Positions 29,193 through 37,406 of a DNA stretch of 64,000 bases are shown in pieces; within the stretch, counting starts at the first letter, position 1, and each line of letters opens with the position of its first letter. The position numbers and the translations under genes were made by a program. The stretch covers positions 402,738-466,737 of the forward strand of contig NZ_VDOR01000001.1 in the NCBI RefSeq assembly GCF_007666205.1. The letters are read 5' to 3'. Source of the stretch: Kocuria palustris (GTDB lineage: Bacteria > Actinomycetota > Actinomycetes > Actinomycetales > Micrococcaceae). The notes below the pieces were generated by a model. That model did no database searches. It saw only the letters and a program-made list of their open reading frames with translations, and was not told the DNA's origin.

Positions 29193-30818
29193 TCAGCTCC
29201 CGCCGGTCGGAGATCCGCCCGTCGGGGCATCGCAGGCGGCGACGAGCTGCGGCAGCACCCTCCGGAGCACCTGCTCGTCCGCTCGGGCGAAGCCCACCAC
29301 GACGCCGTCCTCGCCCCCGTCGGCCTCCTCTCCGGCGGGCGCCCCGGCCCAGTAGGCGCTCCGCCGCCCCACGAGCAGCCCGGCCTCCCGGCAGCGCCGC
29401 GCCACGGCGTCCCCGGGGGCCGCGGTGGTGATCAGGGCGTCGACCCCGCCGTGCATGGGCGCCAGCCGCGCGTGCGCGCACTCGGCGAAGGCCTCGACCA
29501 CCCGGTCGCGGCGCCGGGCGTAGACCGAGCGCATCCGCCGCGTGTGCCGGCGCAGATAGCCGGAGTCGAGCAGGTGGGCGATCGCGGTCTGGGTGAGTGC
29601 GGAGACCGGGACGCCGAGCTGGCGGCGCCGCTCGAGCACCTGCCCCAGCAGCGGTTCGGGCAGCACGAGGTAGCCGGTGGCCAGGGCGGGGCTCAGCAGG
29701 GCGGAGAAGGTGCCGAGCAGGGCCACGGACCCTCCCGTGCGGTCGAGCGCGGACAGCGCGGGCAGCGGGGCGCCGACGTAGCGCAGCTCGGAGTCGAAGT
29801 CGTCCTCGATGAGCAGGACGTCGTGGTCCTGCGCCCACTCGAGCAGATCCAGACGTCGCTGCAGGCCCAGCGAGCCGCCCAGGGGGTACTGGTGGCTGGG
29901 GGTGACGATCAGGGCGTCGGGGGCTTCTTCTGCCGCGGGCAGGAGGTCGATGCGCAGGCCGTCGTCGTCGACCGGACAGGGGACCCGCTCATGGCCCAGT
30001 GCCTCCACCGCCGCGCGCAGGGTCGGGTATCCGGGCGATTCGACCCCCACGCGCAGCCGCGCGCGACCGGTCCGGGCAGCCAGTGCGCCCAGCAGCAGGC
30101 TCAGGCCCTCGCGGGCGCCGGCCGTGATCGCGAGCCGATCGGGCTGCGCCGGCAGGGCGCGCATCAGGCGCAGATGCTCGGCCGAGGCGCGGCGCAGGGC
30201 CTCCTGCCCCGCCGGATCAGGGCGAACGGGCAGCGGCTGGGCGGCGGCATGGCGCCAGGCCGCCCGCCACGCGGCGCCCTCGAGGCGGCTCGTGTCGGGC
30301 TGCCCCGGGCGCAGATCGAGCAGGACCTCCCCGCCGTCCTCGCGCGCTTCGCCCACCTCCTCTTCCGCGACTGGCCGATTCCGCACCGCTTCTGCCGCGA
30401 GGGGCCGCTTCTTCACCGCTTCGTCGTCGAAACGGTGAAGATTCGGCCACTCGGAGGTTATGGGGTGAGGAATCGGCCGCTCGGCGAGTGGGGGTGCCGA
30501 CGGCGCGCGGGCCGCACCGGGGTGCGGATCCGCCGTCGGCGGATGGATGCGCGCGAGGTCGGGGTGGACCACGGTCGGGCGGCCCTGAGCTGCCAGGAGG
30601 AACCCCTCCCCGGCGAGCTGATCGAATGCGGCCACGACCGTGCCGCGGGAGATCCCGTGGCGCATGGCCAGGAACCGCGAGGAGGGGAGGGGGTCCCCGG
30701 GGCGCAGCCGACCGTCGGAGATGCGGGTGCGCAGGGCGTCGGCGATCTGCACGGGCAGGGAGCGCTCGTCGGCGCGGTCCAGCGGCAGGGAGAGATCGAT
30801 GCTCGAGCGCGCGGTCAT
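29193..30818 (-). CDS. pdxR: MocR/GabR-type PLP-dependent regulator of vitamin B6 synthesis
   Basis: 541 residues. An N-terminal GntR winged helix ([31 protein letters not shown]) is joined by a long linker to a fold-type I aminotransferase domain ([38 protein letters not shown]). In the PLP-lysine region the sequence reads [17 protein letters not shown], where family members have S(F/L)SK; the Lys is replaced by Ala/Leu, so PLP may not form the usual Schiff base. It is divergent from pdxST, as in Corynebacterium, where PdxR activates pdxST. The linker contains a nested palindromic element (30369-30482). Confidence 0.88.
   Translation of the reverse strand: MTARSSIDLSLPLDRADERSLPVQIADALRTRISDGRLRPGDPLPSSRFLAMRHGISRGTVVAAFDQLAGEGFLLAAQGRPTVVHPDLARIHPPTADPHPGAARAPSAPPLAERPIPHPITSEWPNLHRFDDEAVKKRPLAAEAVRNRPVAEEEVGEAREDGGEVLLDLRPGQPDTSRLEGAAWRAAWRHAAAQPLPVRPDPAGQEALRRASAEHLRLMRALPAQPDRLAITAGAREGLSLLLGALAARTGRARLRVGVESPGYPTLRAAVEALGHERVPCPVDDDGLRIDLLPAAEEAPDALIVTPSHQYPLGGSLGLQRRLDLLEWAQDHDVLLIEDDFDSELRYVGAPLPALSALDRTGGSVALLGTFSALLSPALATGYLVLPEPLLGQVLERRRQLGVPVSALTQTAIAHLLDSGYLRRHTRRMRSVYARRRDRVVEAFAECAHARLAPMHGGVDALITTAAPGDAVARRCREAGLLVGRRSAYWAGAPAGEEADGGEDGVVVGFARADEQVLRRVLPQLVAACDAPTGGSPTGGS
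30369..30482. repeat. Nested palindromic element inside the pdxR linker
   Basis: Four related ~20-base blocks: 30369-30388, 30399-30418, 30433-30452 and 30463-30482. The outer two pair with each other at about 16 of 20 positions and the inner two at about 17 of 20, giving two nested stems. All contain a (T/C)GGCCG core. It is read in frame as part of the PdxR linker. This looks like a REP/MITE-type palindrome captured in coding sequence. Confidence 0.6.
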
Positions 30819-30845
30819 GCGCACGATCCTGCCCGCCCGGCATCT

Positions 30846-30892
30846 ACTGGTCCACTCGGAACGTGCGGAAGTGGATCTTGTGATGGACCAGT
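30846..30892. promoter_or_regulatory. PdxR operator between pdxR and pdxST
   Basis: ACTGGTCCA (30846-30854) and TGGACCAGT (30884-30892) form a perfect 9-bp inverted repeat, with a related GTGGATC between. It lies in the 96-base divergent promoter region. Widely spaced repeats of this kind are typical of MocR regulators, which bind as head-to-tail dimers. Confidence 0.75.
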
Positions 30893-30914
30893 GGTGGGCG
30901 ACAGCATGGCGGGC

Positions 30915-31832
30915 ATGACTCAGAGCACCACCGCATCCACTTCCTCCACCGGTTCCCCCCTGGTCAAGCGCGGCCTGGCCGAGATGCTCAAGGGCGGCGT
31001 CATCATGGACGTCGTCACCCCGGAGCAGGCCCGCATCGCCGAGGACGCCGGGGCCGTCGCCGTCATGGCCCTCGAGCGCGTGCCGGCCGACATCCGCGCC
31101 CAGGGCGGCGTGGCCCGCATGTCCGATCCCGACCTGATCGACGGCATCGTGGAGACGGTCTCGATCCCGGTCATGGCCAAGGCCCGCATCGGCCACTTCG
31201 TGGAGGCCCAGGTCCTGCAAGCGCTGGGCGTGGACTACATCGACGAGTCCGAGGTGCTCAGCCCCGCCGACTACTCGCACCACATCGACAAGCACGGCTT
31301 CACCGTCCCGTTCGTCTGCGGGGCGACCAACCTGGGGGAGGCCCTGCGCCGCCTGGCCGAGGGCGCGGCGATGATCCGCTCCAAGGGCGAGGCCGGCACG
31401 GGCGACGTCTCCGAGGCCACCAAGCACATCCGGACGATCCGACGGCAGATCGCCGAGCTGCAGGCCGCCTTCCGGAGCAGCCCGGACGAGCTGTTCGTGG
31501 CGGCCAAGGAGCTGCAGGCGCCGTACGACATCGTCCGCGAGGTCGCCGAGACCGGGAAGCTGCCGGTCGTGCTGTTCACCGCCGGCGGCGTCTCCACCCC
31601 GGCCGACGCCGCGATGATGATGCAGCTCGGCGCCGACGGCGTCTTCGTGGGGTCCGGCATCTTCAAGTCCGGCAACCCCGCCGAGCGCGCCGCGGCGATC
31701 GTGAAGGCCACCGCCCAGTACGACGACCCCGCCGCGATCGCCGAGGCCTCCCGCGGGCTGGGCGAGGCCATGGTGGGGCTCAACGTGGCCGATCTGCCGG
31801 CTCCGCACCGCCTGGCCGAGCGCGGCTGGTGA
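30915..31832 (+). CDS. pdxS: Pyridoxal 5'-phosphate synthase subunit PdxS
   Basis: 305 residues. The two active-site lysines are Lys89 in [10 protein letters not shown] and Lys157 in [10 protein letters not shown]. PdxS condenses ribose 5-phosphate, glyceraldehyde 3-phosphate and ammonia from PdxT into PLP. The start is taken at 30915; an in-frame ATG at 30906 is also possible and no ribosome site is clear, so the message may be nearly leaderless. Stop overlaps the pdxT start (GTGA). Confidence 0.97.
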   Translation: MTQSTTASTSSTGSPLVKRGLAEMLKGGVIMDVVTPEQARIAEDAGAVAVMALERVPADIRAQGGVARMSDPDLIDGIVETVSIPVMAKARIGHFVEAQVLQALGVDYIDESEVLSPADYSHHIDKHGFTVPFVCGATNLGEALRRLAEGAAMIRSKGEAGTGDVSEATKHIRTIRRQIAELQAAFRSSPDELFVAAKELQAPYDIVREVAETGKLPVVLFTAGGVSTPADAAMMMQLGADGVFVGSGIFKSGNPAERAAAIVKATAQYDDPAAIAEASRGLGEAMVGLNVADLPAPHRLAERGW

Positions 31833-32707
31833 GTCCGGCCCGCATCGGCGTCCTGGCCCTGCAGGGCGGGGTCGCGGAGCACGTCCGGATGATCGAGGGC
31901 CTGGGCGCCGCGGCCGTGCCGGTGCGCTCGACCGCTGCCCTGGAGCAGCCGCTCGATGCGATCGTGCTGCCCGGCGGCGAGTCCTCGACGATGGACCGCC
32001 TGCTGCGAAGGCTCGGGATGCGGGACCGTCTGGCGCGGCTGCTGGGGGACGGGCTGCCCGTGCTCGGAACGTGCGCCGGGCTGATCATGCTGGCCCGCGA
32101 GGTCGTGGATCCCGCCCCCGAGCAGACCGGCCTGTCCGTGCTGGACATCCGGGTGCGCCGCAATGCCTTCGGCCGGCAGGTGGATTCGACGGCCGAGACG
32201 GTACACACCGCGCTCGGGCCGGTGGCCGGGGCCTTCATCCGCGCTCCCGAGGTCCTCGAGGCGGGGGAGGGGGTCGAGGTGCTGGCCCGCCGCGGGACCG
32301 CCCCGGACGGCGACGGCCCGGTGGTCGCCGTCGGGACGCCCACGGCGCTGGGCCTGTCCTTCCACCCGGAGCTCACCGGCGACGACGCCTTCCACCGGGA
32401 GCTGCTGCGCCGGCTGGCATGGGGCGGACACGACGGGAGGGCCGAGCCGTCCGGCTCGGCCCTCCCGTCGTCCTGGGCTTCGGGGAGCCGGCCTCAGGCG
32501 GCGGGCAGGTCCGGGAACTCCGCGATGACGTCGGCGTTGCGCAGCTTCCCGTGCGAGGTGCTCAGCCCGTGCTCGAGCTCCCGGGAGTCCGCGCAGGCCT
32601 TCTTCCAGCCGTCGTCGGCCACCCGCAGCACGTACGGCAGCGTGGCATTGGTCAGGGCCGCCGTGGAGGTCGCCGGCACGGCGCCGGGCATGTTGGCGAC
32701 GCAGTAG
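31829..32707 (+). CDS. pdxT: PLP synthase glutaminase subunit PdxT with abnormal C-terminal extension
   Basis: GTG start overlapping pdxS. The class I glutaminase core is complete: [22 protein letters not shown] with nucleophile Cys82, and [13 protein letters not shown] with the His/Glu pair. It supplies ammonia to PdxS. The family ends at about residue 200, here LLRRLAWGG. No stop codon occurs there: the frame stays open to 32707, giving 292 residues, reading through a terminator hairpin and 214 bases antisense to ald. The last ~90 residues (Ser/Ala-rich) look like antisense shadow, so the native stop seems lost. Confidence 0.9.
   Translation: MSPARIGVLALQGGVAEHVRMIEGLGAAAVPVRSTAALEQPLDAIVLPGGESSTMDRLLRRLGMRDRLARLLGDGLPVLGTCAGLIMLAREVVDPAPEQTGLSVLDIRVRRNAFGRQVDSTAETVHTALGPVAGAFIRAPEVLEAGEGVEVLARRGTAPDGDGPVVAVGTPTALGLSFHPELTGDDAFHRELLRRLAWGGHDGRAEPSGSALPSSWASGSRPQAAGRSGNSAMTSALRSFPCEVLSPCSSSRESAQAFFQPSSATRSTYGSVALVRAAVEVAGTAPGMLATQ
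32431..32470. terminator. Perfect 18-bp bidirectional hairpin
   Basis: Arms 32431-32448 and 32453-32470 with a GTCC loop. It serves pdxST and the convergent ald, but lies inside the open frame of pdxT. Confidence 0.8.
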
Positions 32708-33585
32708 AAGACCGCGGGGCCGACCTCGAAGGTGGGGTCCTGGTGCGTGGTCGGGCGGGTGTCCTCGAAGCAGCCGCCCTGATCCACGGCGATGTCCACG
32801 AGCACGGCGCCCTTCTTCATCTTCAGCACCATCTCGTGGGTGACGACGTTGGGTGCCTTGCGTCCCGGGATCAGCACGGCGCCGACCACCAGATCCGAGT
32901 CGACCACGCAGTTCTCGACCTCGTACGGGGTCGACATGATCGTGCGCACGCGGCTGCCGTAGAGGTCGTCCATCCGACGCAGCGCGTCGATCGAGGTGTC
33001 CAGGACGGTCACGTCGGCGCCCATCCCCACGAGCTGGTGGACCGCGCTGCCGCCGGCCTGGCCCGCGCCGATCACGGTGGCCCGGGCGGGGCGCACGCCG
33101 GGCACTCCCGCCATCAGGATCCCCCGGCCGCCGTGCGAGGACAGCAGGGCATTGGCCCCGACCGTGGCGGCCATGCGCCCGGCGACCTCGGACATGGGCG
33201 CCAGCAGCGGGAGGGTGCGGCGCTCGGTCTGCACGGACTCGTAGGCCAGCGACGTGGTCCCCGACTCCAGCAGCGCCTGCGTCAGCTCCCTGCTGGCCGC
33301 CAGGTGCAGGTAGGTGAACAGGGTCAGGTCCTCGCGGAGGAAGCCGTACTCCTGCGGGATGGGCTCCTTGACCTTCAGCACGAGCTCGGCCGCCCAGGCC
33401 TGGTCGACCGGGACGATCGAGGCGCCGGCGGCGGCATACTCCTCGTCCGGGATGCGGGAGCCGAGGCCGGCGCCCTCCTGGACCCGGACCTCGTGGCCGT
33501 GGCCCACCAGCTGATGCACCCCGGCCGGGGTGAGGGCCACCCGGTCCTCCTGCGCCTTCGTCTCTGCGGGAACTCCGATGATCAT
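32494..33585 (-). CDS. ald: Alanine dehydrogenase
   Basis: 363 residues from the ATG after AGGAGA. It starts MIIGVPAETKAQEDRVALTPAGV, has LVLKVKEP and FTYLHLAAS (substrate-site Lys and His) and the NAD-binding VIGAGQAGGSAVHQLVGMGADVTVLD. The enzyme interconverts alanine and pyruvate plus ammonia with NAD. Its 3' end is overlapped antisense by the extended pdxT frame. Monocistronic by position. Its pyruvate product links with the serine and lactate pathways nearby, but shared regulation is not visible. Confidence 0.95.
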   Translation of the reverse strand: MIIGVPAETKAQEDRVALTPAGVHQLVGHGHEVRVQEGAGLGSRIPDEEYAAAGASIVPVDQAWAAELVLKVKEPIPQEYGFLREDLTLFTYLHLAASRELTQALLESGTTSLAYESVQTERRTLPLLAPMSEVAGRMAATVGANALLSSHGGRGILMAGVPGVRPARATVIGAGQAGGSAVHQLVGMGADVTVLDTSIDALRRMDDLYGSRVRTIMSTPYEVENCVVDSDLVVGAVLIPGRKAPNVVTHEMVLKMKKGAVLVDIAVDQGGCFEDTRPTTHQDPTFEVGPAVFYCVANMPGAVPATSTAALTNATLPYVLRVADDGWKKACADSRELEHGLSTSHGKLRNADVIAEFPDLPAA

Positions 33586-33638
33586 GTGCTCTCCTGCGGT
33601 TCGGGCGCCGCCGGCCTCATTGCGCAGCGGCGCGGCGT

Positions 33639-33658
33639 GGCGCGCGGGTCCGCGCGCC
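33639..33658. terminator. 8-bp GC hairpin between SRPBCC gene and ald
   Basis: GGCGCGCG-GGTC-CGCGCGCC at 33639-33658, 22 bases past the stop of the leftward SRPBCC gene and upstream of ald. Confidence 0.55.
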
Positions 33659-33680
33659 TGAGCTCTCCGGCCCGTGCGGC

Positions 33681-34163
33681 TCAGCCCAGCGTCTCGGCCA
33701 GGTTGCGCAGCGTGGCCTCGATCCTATCCCTGTCCACCACGGGGAAGCCCTTGTCCTCCCGGGTCTGCTCCGAGGTCTGCGACCAGTCGCAGCAGCAGAC
33801 CGCCACGGTGCTGTCATCGGGCGCGGAGGCCAGCGTCCACCCCCAGGTCCACCCCTGCGGGGCCTTCCCCTCGTCGGCCACGAGCCATTCGAGCCGGTGC
33901 TCGATGTCGTAGCGGGTCACGTGGTTCTCCGTGCGGTACCGGGTCGTGCCGTCGCTCCAGAGCATCTCCATGACGAAGACCTGCCCCACGCGCTCGATCC
34001 TCTCGGTCCCGGCCGCCGCGCGGATCATGTCCGAGCCGTCGATCTGCGCGTGGTGGCCGGGATCGCGCAGGAAGTCCCACACGGTCTCGATGGGAGCGGG
34101 GAGGGCAGCCTGCAGCGCGAGCCCGTCGTCGACCTCGAGGTCCGTGATCGTCAGTTCGCTCAT
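33681..34163 (-). CDS. SRPBCC-fold protein
   Basis: 160 residues. The segment LQAALPAPIETVWDFLRDPGHHAQIDGSDMIRAA is the typical first strand and helix of polyketide-cyclase/START-like (SRPBCC) domains, followed by alternating strands with WGWTLASAP. A hydrophobic ligand cavity is expected; the ligand is unknown. ATG chosen because homologous structure starts there. Divergent from the GNAT gene, with about 70 bases between starts. Confidence 0.8.
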   Translation of the reverse strand: MSELTITDLEVDDGLALQAALPAPIETVWDFLRDPGHHAQIDGSDMIRAAAGTERIERVGQVFVMEMLWSDGTTRYRTENHVTRYDIEHRLEWLVADEGKAPQGWTWGWTLASAPDDSTVAVCCCDWSQTSEQTREDKGFPVVDRDRIEATLRNLAETLG

Positions 34164-34234
34164 GGGGCCATTGTGGTGCCGCGCCGCGGGCCGCTCAATG
34201 GACCGGCCGGCGGTTGCCGAGCATGATGAGCCCC

Positions 34235-35056
34235 ATGAGCGATCTCCAGTGCCCCGTGGTCCTGCTGCTCTCCGAGGACCCCGGCGTCGAGCTCGCCGGC
34301 GAGCCGACGGGGCCGACGACGGAGCGGCTGGACCTCTCCGCAGCCGCCCCGGGCGACGACGACGCCCTGCTGGCCGAGCTCGAGGACACCCGGCGGGGCG
34401 AGACGGTGATCCTCGCGGCCCCGGCGCAGCGGCTGCGGGGGATCCTGGAGCGGCACGGCTGCGACATCGCGCTGCCGGCCCGGGTGGAGGCCGACTCGGA
34501 CGGGTGGCGCCGGGTCGCCATGATCGCCGAGGGCAGCGGGTCCGCACCGGCGAGCGCCGCGCAGGGTGAGCCGGGGGCCCCCGAGCCGGCGGCTGCGAGC
34601 GTCGGCGCCCCGGGGGCGGAGCGGCACGTCGCACTGCCGCTGTCGCGGATGACCGGTCTGCAGATGCATGCGATCACCCTGCTGCGCGAGAGGGTCTTCG
34701 TGGTCGAGCAGGGGACCACGGAGGTCACGGAGATCGACGAGCTCGATGCTCTGGAGACCACGACCCACCACTGGCTCGAGCTCGGCGGACGCCCCGTGGC
34801 CGTCCTGCGCGTGCTGGGGCACGGGCCGTCGATCGCGATCGGCCGCGTGGCCACGGACGCCGGGCACCGCGGCCGAGGGCTGGCCGGCAGGCTCATGCGG
34901 ATCGTCGTCGAGCAGCTCGGCGATGCGCAGCGCCCGGTCGTGCTGCTCGGGCAGTCCCATCTGGAGCAGTGGTACACCCGGTTCGGCTTCGTGCGCAGCG
35001 GCGATGACGTCCTGGAGGTCGGCATCCGGCACACCCCCATGCAGCTGCGCCGCTGA
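34235..35056 (+). CDS. GNAT acetyltransferase with unassigned N-terminal domain
   Basis: 273 residues (starts at 34223 and 34226 are also possible). The C-terminal half, from MTGLQMHAITLLRERVFVVEQ through [24 protein letters not shown] to WYTRFGFVRSGDD, is an ElaA-like GNAT domain. The acetyl-CoA loop is RGRGLAG. The N-terminal 110 residues form a separate alpha/beta domain (VVLLLSEDPGVEL, ILERHGCDIALPARVEADSDGW) that I do not recognise, joined by an Ala/Pro-rich linker. ElaA-type proteins usually lack such an extension. Confidence 0.8.
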   Translation: MSDLQCPVVLLLSEDPGVELAGEPTGPTTERLDLSAAAPGDDDALLAELEDTRRGETVILAAPAQRLRGILERHGCDIALPARVEADSDGWRRVAMIAEGSGSAPASAAQGEPGAPEPAAASVGAPGAERHVALPLSRMTGLQMHAITLLRERVFVVEQGTTEVTEIDELDALETTTHHWLELGGRPVAVLRVLGHGPSIAIGRVATDAGHRGRGLAGRLMRIVVEQLGDAQRPVVLLGQSHLEQWYTRFGFVRSGDDVLEVGIRHTPMQLRR

Positions 35057-35157
35057 CCCCTGGCCTGCCGCCGGGCCTGCGCCGACCTGGGGCTCGACAG
35101 GCGTGATGCTCCTCTCCGGACGGCCGGGGAGCCTCCCGGCATGCCTACCGTGAGGAC

Positions 35158-35916
35158 ATGCGCCGACTCTCCCGCTATGCCCAGCTGCTGTCCGGCCCCC
35201 GGCGCAGCCCGCTCTTCGATCGTCACCTCGCGTACCTGCTCGTGGTCATCGCGGGCGCGCTCAACTCCGTGGGCTTCGTGGCCGTCGGCCTCTACACCTC
35301 CCACATGACCGGGATGACCGCCTCCGCCGCGGATCACCTCATGGCAGGAGACGGGGGCCTGGTGATCGCGGCGGTCAGCGGCATCGCGTCGTTCGTCCTG
35401 GGGGCCATGGTCTGCACCGTGGTCTTCAGCTGGGGCCGACGCAGGCGGATGTCGTCGAGGTACGCCCTGGTCCTGGCCCTCGAAGGCATGCTGATGCTGA
35501 TCATCGGACTGCTCGCGGGCCGGTTCGAGGGCCCCGAGACCGAGGTGGTGCTCGTGATCCCGCTGTGCTTCACCATGGGCCTGCAGAATGCCCTGATCAC
35601 CCGGATCCGGGACTTCCCCGTGCGCACCACCCATGTGACGGGGATGATCACGGATCTCGCCGCGGAGCTCGGACGCCTGGTCTGCCGCGACGACGGACCC
35701 GACACCCGCGCCGACCGCGAGAAGCTGGGCGTCCTGAGCCTGCTCGTGGCGCTGTTCTTCCTCGGGGGCATCATCGGCACCCTGGGGTACTGGTGGCTCG
35801 GCTTCGGGGCGCTCGTGGTCGGGGCGGTGCTCATCCTCGCAGCCGCCCTGCCCCCGATCCTCCGCGACCTGCGACGCAGGCGCGTCCCAGCCGTCCGTGC
35901 CAGGGTCGGCGCATGA
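35158..35916 (+). CDS. YoaK/DUF1275 family membrane protein
   Basis: 252 residues; six hydrophobic segments. The segments AYLLVVIAGALNSVGFVAVGLYTSHMTG and TMGLQNALITRI followed by VRTTHVTGMITDLAAELGR are the repeated pattern of DUF1275 (YoaK). Function of the family is not established; transport is suggested. TGAGGA lies just upstream of the ATG. Stop overlaps the start of the M50 peptidase gene (ATGA), so the two are translationally coupled. Confidence 0.88.
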   Translation: MRRLSRYAQLLSGPRRSPLFDRHLAYLLVVIAGALNSVGFVAVGLYTSHMTGMTASAADHLMAGDGGLVIAAVSGIASFVLGAMVCTVVFSWGRRRRMSSRYALVLALEGMLMLIIGLLAGRFEGPETEVVLVIPLCFTMGLQNALITRIRDFPVRTTHVTGMITDLAAELGRLVCRDDGPDTRADREKLGVLSLLVALFFLGGIIGTLGYWWLGFGALVVGAVLILAAALPPILRDLRRRRVPAVRARVGA

Positions 35917-36635
35917 CCGACCTGCTCGTGGCACGTCCCGCACCGCCGGCCGAGGACTGGGAGCTCGTGCTGTGCGCGCTGCTGGCACTGGCGCTGTGCG
36001 TGCCGCACCGCACGTGGCGCTGGTTCGGGCTCGTGGTCACGGCGGTGCACGAGCTCGGCCACGCCCTGGCCGGGCTGGTCGTCGGCCGCCGCGTCATGAC
36101 GATCCGGATCGAGGCCGACCACTCAGGGGTGACCCACTCGTTCGGCACCGGTCCCACGGCCGTCTGGTCGACCTTCTGGGGGTACCCGTTCCCGGCGCTC
36201 GTCGGGGCCCTGTGGGCGGGCGCGGCGTGCGCCGGGCTCTGGCCCCTGGCCGCCGCCGTGAGCGCCGTCGTCCTGCTGGCCTCCCTGATCGTGATGCGGG
36301 GGCGGCTCTCCTGGGCGGTCACCGCGGGCGCGGCCGGAGCGCTCGCGGCCCTGGCCTGGGCCGACCTGGCCCTTGGCAGGTGGCTCATGCTCGCGGCGGG
36401 CGCCGCACTGTGGCTCGGATCCCTCAGGGCGTGGTGGCTGCTGGCCCGTCGTCACGTGGGCGGGCAGCTGAGCCGCCGCCCCCGGCGCGATCACCCGCTG
36501 GGACTGCCCTCCGACGCCGTGGCCCTGGCGCGTGCCACGCGGGTGCCCGCCGTCCTCTGGATCGCTGCCTTCCTCGCGGTCATCGTGCTGTGCGGGGCGG
36601 GGATCCTGCTCGCCTGGGCGCCGCCGACGGCCTGA
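35913..36635 (+). CDS. M50-type membrane metalloprotease
   Basis: 240 residues with about six membrane segments. The zinc motif HELGH is at residues 46-50 (AVHELGHALAGLVVGRRV), followed by the M50B-like GTGPTAVWSTFWGYPFPALVGAL. Proteins of this kind are site-2-type intramembrane peptidases or peptidase-like membrane proteins. No PDZ domain is present. Overlaps the DUF1275 gene by 4 bases. It is followed by the structured noncoding region. Confidence 0.85.
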   Translation: MTDLLVARPAPPAEDWELVLCALLALALCVPHRTWRWFGLVVTAVHELGHALAGLVVGRRVMTIRIEADHSGVTHSFGTGPTAVWSTFWGYPFPALVGALWAGAACAGLWPLAAAVSAVVLLASLIVMRGRLSWAVTAGAAGALAALAWADLALGRWLMLAAGAALWLGSLRAWWLLARRHVGGQLSRRPRRDHPLGLPSDAVALARATRVPAVLWIAAFLAVIVLCGAGILLAWAPPTA

Positions 36636-36656
36636 GCCGGACCGCCCGGCCGGCTC
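36634..36656. terminator. Hairpin at the M50 peptidase stop codon
   Basis: GAGCCGG (36634-36640) pairs with CCGGCTC (36650-36656); the gene's TGA lies in the first arm. Confidence 0.5.
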
Positions 36657-37008
36657 GGGCCGAAGATTCCTCGGATTCTTCTGCGGAACCGCGTCACGAT
36701 CCGCACCCTGCCCGGTCTACCCGTATGAGAGCTCGCAAGAGCTCTTGCACCACTGGTGCGGAGAGATGCAGGACCTCCCCGGTTCGTGGGAGGCCCCGCG
36801 GTCCTCGAGCAGCCGCCGATGGGCAGTCGCGGCTGCCGCGAGGACCGGGTGCTGCGGCGGGTGGTCCGCAGCGCCGACAGGAGCCCGGGCGGGCAGAGCC
36901 CGGGGCTCCTGGCCCCGGGATGCTCGGGTCGAGGAAGGGCAGAGCCTCCCCGAGCATCCCGGGCACCCAGCACGGAAGGCCGCTCCCTGGTCCAGGGGGC
37001 GGCCTTCC
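36657..37008. ncRNA. Candidate structured RNA, unit 1
   Basis: No plausible gene lies here. In order: CGAAGATTCCT (36661), a stem around CCGCGTCACGA (about 36682-36705), CTGCCC (36708), a 6-bp hairpin with loop CGCAAG (36728-36745), a 5-bp hairpin (36747-36759) and a 6-bp hairpin (36774-36793). Then a long hairpin 36799-36847 with GGGCAG in its loop, a 7-bp hairpin (36851-36872), a 12-bp hairpin (36879-36910, loop GGGCAGA), a 15-bp hairpin (36914-36963, GGGCAG in an inner loop) and a 10-bp plus 5-bp hairpin (36974-37008) that could be a terminator. Unit 2 repeats the order with changed stems. Transcribed strand unknown. Confidence 0.6.
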
Positions 37009-37023
37009 TCCGATCGGCGCGCT

Positions 37024-37316
37024 GCCGGATCCTCCCGAAGATTCCTGCGCGGACCGCGTCACGATCCGGCCCCTGCCCGGTCTCACCTCTGAGGGCTCGC
37101 AAGAGCCCTCCCGATCCTCGGCTCAGAAGCTCCCGCGGGCAGCGGGAGCGCCGAGGGCCCGAGCACCGCATGATGGGCAGTCACGGTGCTCGGTGCAGAT
37201 CGGGTGCTGCGGCTGGTGGGCCGCGGCACGGGCAGCGCTCCGGCGGGCAGAGGCCGGTGCGCATTCCTCGGGGCGCTTCCGGGCAGCGGGTGGGCAGACC
37301 CGCCCGGAAGCGCCCC
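37024..37316. ncRNA. Candidate structured RNA, unit 2
   Basis: Diverged tandem copy of unit 1, offset by about 355-365 bases. It keeps CGAAGATTCCT, CGGACCGCGTCACGATCCG (37050-37068), CTGCCC (37073) and the CGCAAG-loop hairpin, now with stem GAGGGCT/AGCCCTC (37091-37110). Then a CCGA/TCGG hairpin (37111-37121), an 8-bp hairpin with loop GGGCA (37129-37149), a 9-bp hairpin with GGGCAG in the loop (37160-37192), a 10-bp hairpin (37204-37229), a hairpin with loop GGGCAGA (37235-37262) and a 14-bp hairpin whose inner loop is GGGCAG (37270-37316). It lies between convergent M50 and AbgT genes. Confidence 0.6.
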
Positions 37317-37380
37317 GTCCCTCTCTCCGGCTCCCGGATCGGGGTCGTCCCGCGTCGGCCTCCTCCCGGTGGCACGGTCT

Positions 37381-37403
37381 TCCCGCGCGGGCCGGGCGCG
37401 GGA
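37381..37403. terminator. Hairpin downstream of the AbgT gene
   Basis: Perfect 8-bp stem (37381-37388 with 37396-37403), 4 bases past the stop of the leftward AbgT gene. Confidence 0.55.
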
Positions 37404-37406
37404 GCC

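Noticed and set aside
26682..30900. A very long rightward open frame running into pdxS
   Set aside because: Before 30906 it only mirrors gcvH, sdaA, the CPBP gene and pdxR. Homology and the divergent promoter place the pdxS start at about 30915.
36491..37171. Open frames through the hairpin region, both strands
   Set aside because: Translations are Arg/Pro/Gly/Ser-rich, have no ribosome sites or domains, and the two units do not conserve any frame, whereas RNA pairing is conserved.
37024..37316. RNase P RNA, tmRNA, SRP RNA or 6S-like identity for the hairpin units
   Set aside because: The signature elements of these RNAs that I know (for example GAGGAAAGTCC for RNase P, GGAAGCAGCC for SRP) are absent.
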